Assembly (NCBI RefSeq): GCF_047308265.1
Contig: NZ_JBKQWY010000003.1
Coordinates: 62,001 to 126,000, forward strand
Length of the DNA: 64,000 nucleotides
Reading direction: 5' to 3'
From: Maricaulis sp047308265
GTDB taxonomy: Bacteria; Pseudomonadota; Alphaproteobacteria; Caulobacterales; Maricaulaceae
Every line of letters begins with the position of its first letter. Within the stretch, counting starts at the first letter, position 1. Of the stretch, positions 1-8,568 are shown piece after piece. The notes under the pieces are model-generated. The model was not told the origin of the DNA and ran no database searches. It saw nothing but the letters and a program-made list of their open reading frames with translations. A program made the translations under genes and the position numbers.

Positions 1-481
1 GCAGATGGCGGTCATCGAGGCGGCGCGCAATCTGGCGGGTGTCGGCGATGCCGTGTCCACGGAATTTGCGGATGAGGGCACATCTGTGGTCGGTCTTCTG
101 ACCGAATGGACCCGGGGCAATGAAGTCGAGACACGGGCCAAGGATGGCGATATGGGGGGAACCATGCGTCTGGGCGCGTATCCCGCTGTGTTGACCGAGA
201 ATTCGCGTGTGCGCGAGATCTATGGCTCGGCCCATATCGAGGAGCGCCACCGCCACCGTTACGAGGTCAACGTGGCCTATCGCGAGGACCTCGAACGCGC
301 GGGTCTCAAATTCACAGGTCTTTCACCGGATGGCATTCTTCCGGAGATCGTCGAGATCGAGGATCATCCCTGGTTTGTCGGTGTCCAGTTCCACCCGGAA
401 CTCAAATCCCGACCCTTTGAACCTCACCCGCTGTTTGCCAGCTTCATCGCGGCGGCCAAGCATCAGAGCCGAATGGTCTGA
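1..481 (+). CDS. pyrG: CTP synthase, C-terminal part (cut by window edge)
   Basis: CTP synthase makes CTP from UTP, ATP and glutamine in the cytosol; this is the end of its class I glutaminase domain. The reading frame is open from base 2, where the first codons read Gln-Met, fitting the end of the catalytic-cysteine motif C-L-G-M-Q whose cysteine lies just outside the window. The catalytic His and Glu are visible in QFHPELKSRP (H130 and E132 counted from the ATG at base 5), and RHRHRYEVN is a typical CTP synthase block. About 160 of an expected roughly 540 residues are present. The ATG at base 5 is an internal codon, not the start. Confidence 0.97.
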   Translation, partial: QMAVIEAARNLAGVGDAVSTEFADEGTSVVGLLTEWTRGNEVETRAKDGDMGGTMRLGAYPAVLTENSRVREIYGSAHIEERHRHRYEVNVAYREDLERAGLKFTGLSPDGILPEIVEIEDHPWFVGVQFHPELKSRPFEPHPLFASFIAAAKHQSRMV

Positions 482-613
482 TCGGCCTTCGTCCGAAAAA
501 TGATCCGAGTCCCGTCAGTTTTATTCTGGCGGGACGCATCCATTTCGCGTCCCCGGTGCATCCTAGTTGAGATGGTCTATTGTGACCTGGATCAAGATGA
601 GGGGAGTGCACCC

Positions 614-1258
614 ATGAAAATCCGTATGGCGACTTGTCTGGCCGCGTCCATGACGGGCCTCGCGCTTTTGGCGTCACCCGCCCTGGCCCAGGGGCAGACC
701 GTGCCCGCAGAAGATTTCTCCCGGCTTGAGGCCGGTGGCGGCGTAGAGGTCTATGTGACGGTTGGCGAAGAGCTGTCCGTACGCATGGAAGGCGACGAGG
801 ATGATTTCGACCGGGTGCGGTTTGATTTTGGCGGCGATGAACTCGACATCTCCACACGTCGCTCTGGCTGGTTTCGATCCAGCCATCTTGATGTCGAAGT
901 CCACATCACCGTGCCCCATCTCGACGCCATCAGTTTTGGCCGGGGAGTGTCTGCCCGCGTTGACGGCATCGAAGCCGAGGATTTTGACCTCAATGTCTCC
1001 ACCGGCGCAGCTGTTCGTGTAAGCGGAACGTGTGATCATCTCACCGCAGGCTTTTCCACGGGTGCGTCGACCCATGCCGAAGGGCTGATCTGCCAGACGG
1101 CAGAGATACGCGCCTCCACGGGGGCCTCAGCCTCTCTGTGGGCCGAAGAAGAGGTGTCAGCCAGCGCGTCGACGGGGGCCAGCATACGGGTGCGCGGCAA
1201 TCCCACGCCGCAGCGCATCTCATCGAGCATGGGTGCATCGGTGAACGTGACCAGCTAG
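614..1258 (+). CDS. Secreted DUF2807 (GIN-domain) beta-helical protein
   Basis: A 214-residue protein with a clear signal peptide (KIRMATCLAASMTGLALLAS, cleavage near ALAQ), so it is probably periplasmic or outer-membrane associated. The rest resembles the putative auto-transporter adhesin head GIN domain (DUF2807): short beta strands with a repeated STGAS/STGAA motif (at least four copies, about residues 130-200), as in a right-handed beta-helix. Substrate and partner are unknown. An in-frame extension to base 500 exists, but ATG 614 is preferred because it starts the signal peptide and follows GAGGGGAG at a good distance. It lies alone between pyrG and rpmF on the same strand. Function is not assignable beyond envelope protein. 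Confidence 0.8.
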   Translation: MKIRMATCLAASMTGLALLASPALAQGQTVPAEDFSRLEAGGGVEVYVTVGEELSVRMEGDEDDFDRVRFDFGGDELDISTRRSGWFRSSHLDVEVHITVPHLDAISFGRGVSARVDGIEAEDFDLNVSTGAAVRVSGTCDHLTAGFSTGASTHAEGLICQTAEIRASTGASASLWAEEEVSASASTGASIRVRGNPTPQRISSSMGASVNVTS

Positions 1259-1449
1259 GTCGTGAATGACGGAGAGGGGGGTGGCACCGGCGATCCAGTG
1301 AAGATCGAGAAGTGTCGTCTGCCATGAGGTCTTGTGGTCCCCGGCGCGACCCGAGTTTCGACTATAGCCGAAAATACGGCGAAAGTCACTCAATGCAGAT
1401 GGGGTGCTTGCCTTACCCTCGCGAAGCGCGTATACGGCGCGGCTCCGGT

Positions 1450-1469
1450 AGGCGGCAAATGAGCCGCCT
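1450..1469 (+). other. GC-rich hairpin in the rpmF leader
   Basis: A 7-bp perfect stem (AGGCGGC / GCCGCCT) with a six-base loop lies about 30 bases before the rpmF start. It is followed by only a weak T-rich stretch (TTTGCGCATTTTAT). It could be a leaky terminator or a leader structure for L32; I cannot tell which. Confidence 0.35.
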
Positions 1470-1500
1470 TTGCGCATTTTATACGGTTATGGAGGCTTAG

Positions 1501-1683
1501 ATGGCCGTCCCGAAGAGTAAAGTCACGAAGTCGAAGCGCGGTTTCCGCCGCAGCCACGACGCTCTGACGAATCCGGTCTACGTTGAAGACAAGGATTCGG
1601 GCGAACTGCGCCGTCCGCACCACATTGACCTGAAAACGGGCATGTATCGCGGCCAGCAGATCCTCGACCCGAAAGACGATTGA
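1501..1683 (+). CDS. rpmF: 50S ribosomal protein L32
   Basis: A 60-residue basic protein starting MAVPKSKVTKSKRGFRRSHD, the typical alphaproteobacterial L32 N-terminus. It is a component of the large ribosomal subunit near the peptidyl transferase centre. The start is preceded by GGAGG at ideal spacing. The C-terminal half carries HHIDLKTGMYRGQQIL. No zinc-binding cysteines are present, as in the C-minus form. A strong terminator follows 40 bases after the stop, so it is probably transcribed as its own unit. The yceD/DUF177 gene that often precedes rpmF is not here. Confidence 0.97.
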   Translation: MAVPKSKVTKSKRGFRRSHDALTNPVYVEDKDSGELRRPHHIDLKTGMYRGQQILDPKDD

Positions 1684-1721
1684 TCGAAAAACGCAGTTTG
1701 CGTTTTCGCTTGATTTCACAG

Positions 1722-1758
1722 ACGCACTCCGGTCTCCGGGGTGCGTTTGTTTTTGTTT
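1722..1758 (+). terminator. Rho-independent terminator after rpmF
   Basis: Stem of 11 pairs (ACGCACTCCGG / CCGGGGTGCGT, one G-T pair) with a three-base loop, followed by TTGTTTTTGTTT. It separates rpmF from eno. Confidence 0.85.
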
Positions 1759-1864
1759 GCATGTAGATAGCGCTAACCGGCATGACATGGGCTTGCGCCA
1801 GGAAAAAACAGGGTTAGAACGCGTCCAGACTTCGTGCTCGCACCTGCAATAAAGGCCCACGCCC

Positions 1865-3139
1865 ATGACTGCTATCACCGACCTCATCGCCCGGGAAATT
1901 CTCGACAGCCGCGGCAATCCGACCGTTGAAGTCGACGTCCTTCTTGAAGATGGCACTCTGGGCCGTGCTGCCGTTCCGTCAGGCGCATCTACCGGCGCCC
2001 ATGAGGCAGTGGAGATGCGCGATGGCGGCGAGCGCTATCTGGGCAAGGGTGTGCAAAAAGCGGTGTCGGCTGTGGAAGGCGAGATCTACGAAACCTTGCT
2101 CGGATTTGATGCCGAAGACCAGCGCCGTATCGATGCGGCCATGATGGCGCTCGACGGGACCGAGAATAAAGGTCGACTGGGTGCAAACGCGATGCTGGGC
2201 GTCTCGCTTGCCGTGGCCAAGGCGGCCGCCATCAGCCAGGGCATGCCGCTTTATCGCTATATTGGCGGCATGAATGCGCGTGTCCTGCCCACACCGATGA
2301 TGAATATCATCAATGGGGGTGCCCATGCGGACAATCCGATCGACTTCCAGGAATTCATGATCATGCCGGTCGGGGCGGAGAGTTTCTCCGAGGCCCTGCG
2401 CTGTGGTGCCGAGATCTTCCATGCCCTGAAATCGCGCCTCAAATCTGATGGCCTCAACACGAATGTCGGGGATGAGGGCGGTTTTGCGCCCAATATCGCG
2501 ACCGCGGAACAGGCCCTCGACGTGGTGATGGCCGCCATTGAGGCCGCGGGATACACACCGGGCGAGGATGTGACGCTGGCGCTCGATGTCGCATCAACCG
2601 AGTTCTACAAGGATGGCCGTTATGTGCTTGCCGGCGCGGGCACCGATTATGATGCTGAGGGCTTCTCCCAGTATCTGGAAAGCCTGGTGCAGCAATATCC
2701 GATCGTGTCTATCGAGGATGGCATGGCCGAGGATGACTGGGAGGGCTGGGCGGCCCTGACAAACCGGATTGGTGATCGCTGCCAGCTGGTGGGGGACGAC
2801 CTGTTCGTAACCAATCCGGATCGCCTGATCCGCGGTATCGAAATGGGGGCTGCCAATGCCATCCTGGTCAAGGTCAATCAGATCGGCACGCTGACCGAAA
2901 CGCTCGACGCCGTCGATACAGCGCTGCGTTCGGGTTATGGCGCCGTGATGTCACACCGGTCCGGTGAGACGGAAGACTCCACGATTGCTGATCTCGCCGT
3001 GGCCACAAATTGCGGTCAGATCAAGACAGGCTCCTTGGCCCGGTCCGATCGTACGGCCAAGTATAATCAGCTCCTGCGCATCGAATCAGAACTGGGCGAT
3101 ACGGCGATTTATGCGGGCGATAGCGGCATCGCATTCTAG
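1865..3139 (+). CDS. eno: Enolase (phosphopyruvate hydratase)
   Basis: A 424-residue cytosolic glycolytic enzyme interconverting 2-phosphoglycerate and phosphoenolpyruvate. It has the full family length and signature blocks: EILDSRGNPTVEVDV at the N-terminus, NVGDEGGFAPN, metal-binding acids in ALDVAST, SIEDGMAEDDW and VGDDLFVTN, LVKVNQIGTLTET, and SHRSGETEDSTIADLAV near the C-terminus. The start ATG follows a gap with no strong Shine-Dalgarno (AATAAAGGCCCACGCCC), but the N-terminus matches the family. The downstream order eno-ftsB-pdhA is usual in alphaproteobacteria. Confidence 0.98.
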   Translation: MTAITDLIAREILDSRGNPTVEVDVLLEDGTLGRAAVPSGASTGAHEAVEMRDGGERYLGKGVQKAVSAVEGEIYETLLGFDAEDQRRIDAAMMALDGTENKGRLGANAMLGVSLAVAKAAAISQGMPLYRYIGGMNARVLPTPMMNIINGGAHADNPIDFQEFMIMPVGAESFSEALRCGAEIFHALKSRLKSDGLNTNVGDEGGFAPNIATAEQALDVVMAAIEAAGYTPGEDVTLALDVASTEFYKDGRYVLAGAGTDYDAEGFSQYLESLVQQYPIVSIEDGMAEDDWEGWAALTNRIGDRCQLVGDDLFVTNPDRLIRGIEMGAANAILVKVNQIGTLTETLDAVDTALRSGYGAVMSHRSGETEDSTIADLAVATNCGQIKTGSLARSDRTAKYNQLLRIESELGDTAIYAGDSGIAF

Positions 3140-3315
3140 CCTGGACATCCCTCTCTGTTTCCGGACATGAGCGGATGGAGCCGTGACACGTCGCGGCCAC
3201 ACCCGCACGCTGTTTTCTGTCTCCGGACTCGTACATTAACGCGTCCTTCAGCAAACTCCGCTTGAATACACGCTGATAACGACCAAGAAGGTCGAGCAGA
3301 CAGGGTGTTTCGGCG

Positions 3316-3621
3316 GTGGGTCAGATCCGACGCTTCATACCAACTCTTATTCTTACGGTCGTGATTGCCTATTTTGGCTATCACGCGATGACCGGCGACC
3401 AGGGCGTATTGAACTGGCTCGTTGTGGAAGCAGAGATTGACGCCGTTGAAATCGAGCTGGCGCAAGCGCGAGCCGAACGCCAGGCTCTGGAAACAACAGC
3501 TGCGCGCCTGCGTTCGGACAGTCTGGATCTGGACTATGTCGAGGAACGTGCCAGAGACCTGCTGAATGTGGCACATCCGCGTGATATCATTGTCGATATC
3601 GAGCCTGATCCGGGCCATTGA
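3316..3621 (+). CDS. ftsB: FtsB/DivIC-type cell division protein
   Basis: A 101-residue bitopic membrane protein of the septum-formation initiator family. FtsB bridges FtsL and FtsQ in the divisome. It has a short cytosolic N-terminus, one transmembrane helix (about residues 8-25), and a coiled coil (about 35-75, rich in A, E, L and R with heptad spacing), then LDYVEERARDLLNVAHPRDI, which is typical of alphaproteobacterial members. The start is GTG at 3316, with no strong ribosome binding site. Position between eno and pdhA supports the call. Confidence 0.88.
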   Translation: MGQIRRFIPTLILTVVIAYFGYHAMTGDQGVLNWLVVEAEIDAVEIELAQARAERQALETTAARLRSDSLDLDYVEERARDLLNVAHPRDIIVDIEPDPGH

Positions 3622-3758
3622 TCCGCTCGACTGAATTCGGGCATTTCTCGTTTTGAGCGATTGAATTGACGCTTACGTCTTGCGGCGAAGCGTATTCCTC
3701 TGTTATGGGGCTTCAAACACTCAACGGGGAGCGCGAAGCATATTTCGCGTGCGAAGGA

Positions 3759-4754
3759 ATGACCACGAAGAAACGCTCCACTGCCGCAGCGGCGAAACAG
3801 GAGCAATTGCTCCAATACTATCGCGACATGATCCTTATGCGCCGGTTTGAGGAAAAAGCCGGTCAGCTTTACGGCATGGGCCTCATTGCCGGCTTCTGCC
3901 ACCTCTATATTGGCCAGGAAGCCGTGGTTGTGGGCATGCAGGCCGCGATGGAAGAGGGTGACCAGGTCATCACCGGCTATCGCGATCACGCGCACATGCT
4001 GGCCTGTGGCATGGAAGCCCGCGGCGTCATGGCTGAGCTGACGGGGCGCGAAGGGGGTTATTCGCGCGGCAAGGGCGGCTCTATGCACATGTTCTCCCGC
4101 GAGAAAAACTTTTATGGCGGTCACGGTATCGTGGGTGCCCAGGTTGCCATTGGCACCGGTCTGGGTTTTGCCGACTGGTACAAGGACAATGGCAAGATCT
4201 CCGTCACCTATTTCGGGGATGGCGCGGCCAATCAGGGCCAGGTCTATGAGAGCTTCAATATGGCCAAGCTCTGGAACCTGCCGGTCATCTATGTGATCGA
4301 GAACAATCAGTACGCCATGGGCACCGCCGTCAAACGCGCCTCGTCCGAAACTCATCTCTACAAGCGCGGCGTGTCGTTCGGCATTCCCGGTGAGGAAGTA
4401 GATGGCATGGACGTGGAAGCGGTCCGCAAGGCCGCCGACAAGGCCGTCAAGCACGCGCGCTCAGGCAAGGGCCCCTATATCCTGGAGATGAAGACCTATC
4501 GCTATCGCGGTCACTCCATGTCCGATCCGGCCAAATACCGCACCCGTGAGGAAGTGGACGAAGTCCGCAGCCATCACGACCCCATCGACATGATCAAGGC
4601 CCGCATTATCGAGGCAGGTTATGCGACCGAGGACGAACTCAAGGCGATCGACAAAGAGGTTAAGGCTGTCGTCAATGACAGTGCGGATTTTGCAAAAACC
4701 TCTCCGGAGCCGGATCCGTCCGAGCTCTATACGGATGTGCTGATCGAGGTGTAA
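3759..4754 (+). CDS. pdhA: Pyruvate dehydrogenase E1 component, alpha subunit
   Basis: About 331 residues. With PdhB it forms the thiamine-diphosphate-dependent E1 that decarboxylates pyruvate and transfers the acetyl group to lipoyl-E2. The ThDP motif GDG...NN is visible (FGDGAANQGQVYESFN to VIENNQYAMG). RYRGHSMSDPAKYRTREEV is the phosphorylation-loop region found in E1 alpha, and GGHGIVGAQVAIGTGLGFA is also typical. The frame is open upstream to base 3666. I chose ATG 3759 because the homologous N-terminus starts near TTKKRS, but the only nearby purine run (GAAGG) touches the ATG, so the start is uncertain. Confidence 0.96.
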   Translation: MTTKKRSTAAAAKQEQLLQYYRDMILMRRFEEKAGQLYGMGLIAGFCHLYIGQEAVVVGMQAAMEEGDQVITGYRDHAHMLACGMEARGVMAELTGREGGYSRGKGGSMHMFSREKNFYGGHGIVGAQVAIGTGLGFADWYKDNGKISVTYFGDGAANQGQVYESFNMAKLWNLPVIYVIENNQYAMGTAVKRASSETHLYKRGVSFGIPGEEVDGMDVEAVRKAADKAVKHARSGKGPYILEMKTYRYRGHSMSDPAKYRTREEVDEVRSHHDPIDMIKARIIEAGYATEDELKAIDKEVKAVVNDSADFAKTSPEPDPSELYTDVLIEV

Positions 4755-4800
4755 GCCGGTGCGCGGCCTGTCATCTCTCCTCGTCAAACGCCTGTCTTCC

Positions 4801-4820
4801 TGCGACGCTGACGCGTCGCA
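4801..4820 (+). other. Perfect 8-bp hairpin between pdhA and the next gene
   Basis: TGCGACGC / GCGTCGCA with a TGAC loop. It has no T-tract, so it is not a canonical terminator. It could be an mRNA processing or stability element that allows different PdhA and PdhB levels, or a protein-binding palindrome. Confidence 0.4.
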
Positions 4821-4857
4821 CGGGGAGAATGTGCGCGCTAAAACGGGGAGTTGATAT

Positions 4858-5268
4858 ATGACACCGCAGGTCAAACATTTTCTGGCTAACTGGCACCAGG
4901 CTGTACTCGAACGTGATCGCGACCGTCTGGACGGCATCATCGCCGAGGGCTGTGAACTGCATTCGCCTGTCGTCTGGAAGCCCAGCAATGACAAGCACTA
5001 CCTGCTTCACATCCTGCTGGGTGTGGTCGAAACCATTGATGATTTTTCCTACCGCACTGAATGGGTGGATGGAAACGACATCATTCTGGAATTCACCGGC
5101 ACGGTTGATGGCATGGGTCTGGTCGGTATCGACAAGATCACCCTCAATGATGCCGGACATATGGAGCGGATCGAAGTTCTGATCCGCCCACTCAATACGC
5201 TTATCGAATTTGCCACACGCATGCGGGAACACGCCCTGCGCTATAAACCCGAAGCGGCAAACCACTAG
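4858..5268 (+). CDS. NTF2-like (SnoaL-like) protein of unknown function
   Basis: A 136-residue soluble protein with the length and pattern of the NTF2/SnoaL cone fold: an N-terminal helix (VKHFLANWHQAVLERDRDRL), then a strand set ending in LVGIDKITLNDAGHMERIEV. The fold includes small hydrolases, isomerases and non-catalytic binding proteins, so no reaction can be named. GGGGAG sits 9 bases before the ATG. It lies between pdhA and pdhB on the same strand and is probably co-transcribed, although no link to pyruvate dehydrogenase is known to me. Confidence 0.7.
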   Translation: MTPQVKHFLANWHQAVLERDRDRLDGIIAEGCELHSPVVWKPSNDKHYLLHILLGVVETIDDFSYRTEWVDGNDIILEFTGTVDGMGLVGIDKITLNDAGHMERIEVLIRPLNTLIEFATRMREHALRYKPEAANH

Positions 5269-5317
5269 ACTGACACCGGCGGCACGCCGCCTTTGACAAC
5301 GGACAGGACTGAAGCCC

Positions 5318-6697
5318 ATGTCGATTGAAATCCTGATGCCCGCTCTCTCTCCCACGATGGAGGAAGGCACCCTGGCCAAATGGCTGATCAAGGAAGGCGA
5401 TACGGTTGAAAGCGGCATGGTCATCGCCGAGATCGAAACCGACAAGGCGACCATGGAAGTCGAGGCCGTCGAAGAGGGCACCGTTGCCAAACTCCTCATC
5501 GAGGAAGGGGCAGAGGGCGTAAAGGTCAACGAGATCATTGCCATCCTGGCCGAAGAGGGCGAGGACGCCAGTGTGGCTGCGGCGTCCACACCGTCTGCAA
5601 CACCCGTTTCAGCGCCTACAGCCGAACCTGCCGCACCTGCCGCTAGTGTTGAGGCCGCGCCTGCACCGGTGACGGCTGAACTGACGGATCCGGACATTCC
5701 GGCTGGCACGTCCATGACCGCAACTGTGCTTCGTGACGCGCTGCGCGATGCCATGGCCGAGGAAATGCGCCGTGATGATACGGTGTTTGTGATGGGTGAG
5801 GAGGTCGCTGAGTATCAGGGGGCTTACAAGGTCACCCGCGAACTCCTGCAGGAATTTGGCCCTAAACGGGTTGTCGACACACCGATCACCGAACACGGAT
5901 TTGCCGGTCTGGCCGTTGGCGCGGCCTTCAATGGTCTCAAACCGATCGTTGAATTCATGACGTTCAACTTCGCCATGCAGGCCATCGACCATATCATCAA
6001 CTCGGCGGCCAAGACGCTCTACATGTCTGGCGGTCAGATGGGATGTCCGATCGTATTCCGCGGCCCGAACTCGGCGGCCAGCCGTGTGGGTGCCCAGCAC
6101 TCGCAAGACTATTCCGCATGGTATGCCAATGTTCCGGGCCTCAAAGTGGTCGCGCCGTATGACTCGGCCGATGCCAAGGGTCTGCTCAAGGCGGCAATCC
6201 GCGATCCGAACCCGGTCGTCTTCCTCGAGCATGAACTGATCTATGGCGAGACCTTTGATGTGCCCGATCTGGACGATTATGTCCTGCCGATCGGCAAGGC
6301 CAAGATCCGTCGCGAAGGCACGGATGTCACCATCACCGCCCATTCCCGCATGGTGAAATTTGCCCTGGAAGCGGCCGATATCCTGGCTGGCGAGGGCATT
6401 TCCGCGGAAGTCATCGATCTGCGCACCCTGCGCCCGCTCGATACGGACACGATTGTACGTTCGGTCATGAAGACCAATCGTATTGTGTGTGCGGAAGAGG
6501 GCTGGGGCCGTATGGGTGTCGGCGCCGAGATCGCCGCTGTGGTCACGGCCGATGCGTTTGACTATCTCGATGCCCCGCCGGCGCGTGTCCATCAAAAAGA
6601 CGTCCCGCTGCCCTATGCCGGCAATCTGGAAAAGCTGTCCCTGCCGGGCACGGACGACATTGTGACAGCGGCGAAAGCTGTCTGCTACGCGGAGTAG
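5318..6697 (+). CDS. pdhB: Pyruvate dehydrogenase E1 beta subunit with N-terminal lipoyl domain
   Basis: 459 residues. The first 80 or so form a biotinyl/lipoyl domain with the lipoylated lysine in ETDKATMEVE. An Ala/Pro-rich linker follows (about residues 85-130), then the transketolase-like E1 beta domain (GEEVAEYQGAYKVTRELLQE, TPITEHGFAGLAVGAA, FRGPNSAASRVGAQHSQDY). A lipoyl domain on E1 beta is an established feature of alphaproteobacterial pyruvate dehydrogenases. The lipoyl domain is almost identical to that of pdhC (bases 7129-7370). The stop is one base before the next gene's ATG. Confidence 0.97.
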   Translation: MSIEILMPALSPTMEEGTLAKWLIKEGDTVESGMVIAEIETDKATMEVEAVEEGTVAKLLIEEGAEGVKVNEIIAILAEEGEDASVAAASTPSATPVSAPTAEPAAPAASVEAAPAPVTAELTDPDIPAGTSMTATVLRDALRDAMAEEMRRDDTVFVMGEEVAEYQGAYKVTRELLQEFGPKRVVDTPITEHGFAGLAVGAAFNGLKPIVEFMTFNFAMQAIDHIINSAAKTLYMSGGQMGCPIVFRGPNSAASRVGAQHSQDYSAWYANVPGLKVVAPYDSADAKGLLKAAIRDPNPVVFLEHELIYGETFDVPDLDDYVLPIGKAKIRREGTDVTITAHSRMVKFALEAADILAGEGISAEVIDLRTLRPLDTDTIVRSVMKTNRIVCAEEGWGRMGVGAEIAAVVTADAFDYLDAPPARVHQKDVPLPYAGNLEKLSLPGTDDIVTAAKAVCYAE

Positions 6698-6698
6698 G

Positions 6699-7124
6699 AT
6701 GGTGGCGCAGGCTTCCGCAAAATCCTGGCGCCATGGCGAGTGTCACTGCGGTGAGGTGGGCTTTGCCGCCAACCTGCCCGATCACGTCGTGGCGCTGTCG
6801 TGCAATTGTTCGATCTGCGCCAAGACGGGATTTATCCATCTCATTGTCGAGAAGGATGATTTCAAGATCGAACGCGGGGCGGAAAGCCTGTCGACCTACA
6901 CTTTTGGCTCGAAAACGGCCAAACACCTGTTTTGCAAGACTTGCGGGGTGAAGGCGTTTTACGTCCCTCGCTCCCATCCCGATAGCTGGTCCGTGAACCT
7001 TCGCTGTCTCGATGCGGATGCCAATCTCCAGCTGCGCTTTGAAGAGTTCGATGGCGCCAACTGGGAAGACAATATTCAAAAGATCAATCCGGAAATGGCC
7101 CGAACGGCCCAAGGTGAGGACTAG
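6699..7124 (+). CDS. GFA/CENP-V family zinc protein
   Basis: A 141-residue protein with the cysteine pattern of the glutathione-dependent formaldehyde-activating (GFA, CENP-V/Mss4-like) family: CHCGEVGF, CNCSICAKTG and CKTCGVKAFY, which bind zinc. Members have been tied to glutathione-formaldehyde chemistry, but most are uncharacterised. It starts one base after the pdhB stop and ends four bases before pdhC, so it is translated within the pdh operon. The location suggests co-expression with pyruvate dehydrogenase; a direct role is only a guess. Confidence 0.88.
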   Translation: MVAQASAKSWRHGECHCGEVGFAANLPDHVVALSCNCSICAKTGFIHLIVEKDDFKIERGAESLSTYTFGSKTAKHLFCKTCGVKAFYVPRSHPDSWSVNLRCLDADANLQLRFEEFDGANWEDNIQKINPEMARTAQGED

Positions 7125-7128
7125 ACCC

Positions 7129-8427
7129 ATGCCCATCGAAATCCTGATGCCCGCTCTGTCGCCCACCATGGAGGAGGGGACACTGGCCAAATGGCACGTC
7201 AAGGAAGGCGATACCGTGGAAAGCGGTATGGTCATTGCCGAGATCGAAACGGACAAGGCGACGATGGAAGTCGAAGCCGTGGACGAGGGCACGGTCGGCA
7301 AGATCCTGGTGGATGAAGGCGCGGAAGGCGTCAAGGTCAACGCCCTTATCGCCTTGCTTCTGGAAGACGGTGAAGACGCTTCGGCTCTTGAAAACGCGGG
7401 TTCCGCCGCTGCCCCGGCCGCGCCAACGCCTGCAGACACGCCGGACCCCGTGACTGAAGCTCCGGCCAGCCCGGCTCCGGCATCTCCGGTTGCAGCGCCA
7501 CAAACGGCTGCGGGGGATCGCATCAAGGCCAGCCCGTTGGCGCGTCGTATTGCCGCCGACAAGGGTCTCGATCTGGCCAATGTGACGGGGTCCGGGCCTT
7601 ATGGCCGGATCGTCAAGCGTGATGTGGAACAGGCCGTGGCTGCTCCGGCACCGCAGGCGAGTGCACCGGCGGCTGCCGCTGCTGCACCGGGTGTGGATCA
7701 TGATGAGCCGCTCAAGGCGTTCGGCATCCCGTCCGATCGGTATGAGGTGGTCAAAGCCGACAACATTACCAAGATTTCCGCCAAACGCCTGACCGAGAGC
7801 TTCCGCGATATTCCGCATTTCCCGCTTACAGTGGATTGCGAGATCGACGGTCTTCTGTCCTTCCGCAAACGCGTCAACGCGGCTGCAGAAGCAGAGGGCG
7901 CCAAAGTGTCGGTCAACGACATCCTCATCAAGTGTGCCGGTCTGGCGCTCAAAAAAGTGCCCGCTGCCAATGCGTCCTGGATTGAAGATGGCCGGATTGC
8001 GCTGCATTCCCATGCGGATGTGTCGATGGCTGTGGCCATTGAGGGCGGGCTGATCACGCCCATCGTCAAGGATGCCGACCTCAAGGGTCTGGTCGATATC
8101 TCTCGCGAAACCAAAGACCTGGCAGCCCGGGCGCGGGACCGTAAGCTGGCGCCCGAGGAATTCCAGGGCGGGACATTCTCGCTGTCCAATCTGGGCATGT
8201 TCGGCGTGAAATCCTTCGCCTCGATCATCAATCCGCCGCAGGGCATGATCATGTCCGTCGGTGCGGGCGAGCAGCGTGCAGTCGTCAAGAACGGCGAACT
8301 GGCCGTGGCCAATGTGATGACCGTGACACTGACCTGTGATCACCGGGTGGTGGACGGCGCGACCGGCGCCAAATGGCTCGCCGCTTTCAAAACATTCGTC
8401 GAGGACCCGATGACTATGCTGATGTAG
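7129..8427 (+). CDS. pdhC: Pyruvate dehydrogenase E2, dihydrolipoamide acetyltransferase
   Basis: 432 residues. It transfers acetyl groups from E1 to CoA and forms the core of the complex. Domain order: one lipoyl domain (1-80, lysine in ETDKATMEVE), an Ala/Pro linker, the peripheral-subunit-binding domain (about 125-165, SPLARRIAADKGLDLANVTG), a second linker, and the catalytic domain ending in DHRVVDGATGAKWL with the active-site His and Asp. The frame is open further upstream to 7012, but ATG 7129 is supported by AGGTGAGGA and by the lipoyl-domain start MPIEILMPALSP. Lpd (E3) is encoded separately at 59752-61152. Confidence 0.97.
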   Translation: MPIEILMPALSPTMEEGTLAKWHVKEGDTVESGMVIAEIETDKATMEVEAVDEGTVGKILVDEGAEGVKVNALIALLLEDGEDASALENAGSAAAPAAPTPADTPDPVTEAPASPAPASPVAAPQTAAGDRIKASPLARRIAADKGLDLANVTGSGPYGRIVKRDVEQAVAAPAPQASAPAAAAAAPGVDHDEPLKAFGIPSDRYEVVKADNITKISAKRLTESFRDIPHFPLTVDCEIDGLLSFRKRVNAAAEAEGAKVSVNDILIKCAGLALKKVPAANASWIEDGRIALHSHADVSMAVAIEGGLITPIVKDADLKGLVDISRETKDLAARARDRKLAPEEFQGGTFSLSNLGMFGVKSFASIINPPQGMIMSVGAGEQRAVVKNGELAVANVMTVTLTCDHRVVDGATGAKWLAAFKTFVEDPMTMLM

Positions 8428-8438
8428 GTCGGCAGCCC

Positions 8439-8486
8439 CTGATCACAGTCAAAACTGATCACAGTCAAAACTGTACACAGTCAAAA
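8439..8486 (+). repeat. Three tandem 16-bp repeats after pdhC
   Basis: CTGATCACAGTCAAAA occurs twice exactly (8439-8454 and 8455-8470), and a third time with AT changed to TA (8471-8486). The array runs straight into the terminator stem. It looks like a small slippage expansion; no function is evident. Confidence 0.9.
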
Positions 8487-8518
8487 GCGGTCGGCTCAGC
8501 CCGGCCGCTTTTTTATTT
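8486..8518 (+). terminator. Rho-independent terminator of the pdh operon
   Basis: Nine-pair stem AGCGGTCGG / CCGGCCGCT (one G-T pair), six-base loop, then TTTTTTATTT. It ends the pdhB-GFA-pdhC transcript. Confidence 0.88.
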
Positions 8519-8568
8519 GAGCTCATCTGACACCTGTCTGGGAAAGGCCGCTGTGCGGGGCGTGGCGG

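Noticed and set aside
3666..3758. N-terminal extension of PdhA
   Set aside because: The extra 31 residues match nothing in the family, and homologues start near TTKKRS. The weak ribosome binding site keeps some doubt.
5609..6595. Long antisense open frames over pdhB (and similar ones over pdhC, eno and the M1 peptidase)
   Set aside because: They are complements of high-GC real genes, without ribosome binding sites or known domains.
8439..8486. The 16-base repeats as a CRISPR array
   Set aside because: The units are directly adjacent with no spacers, and only three copies exist.
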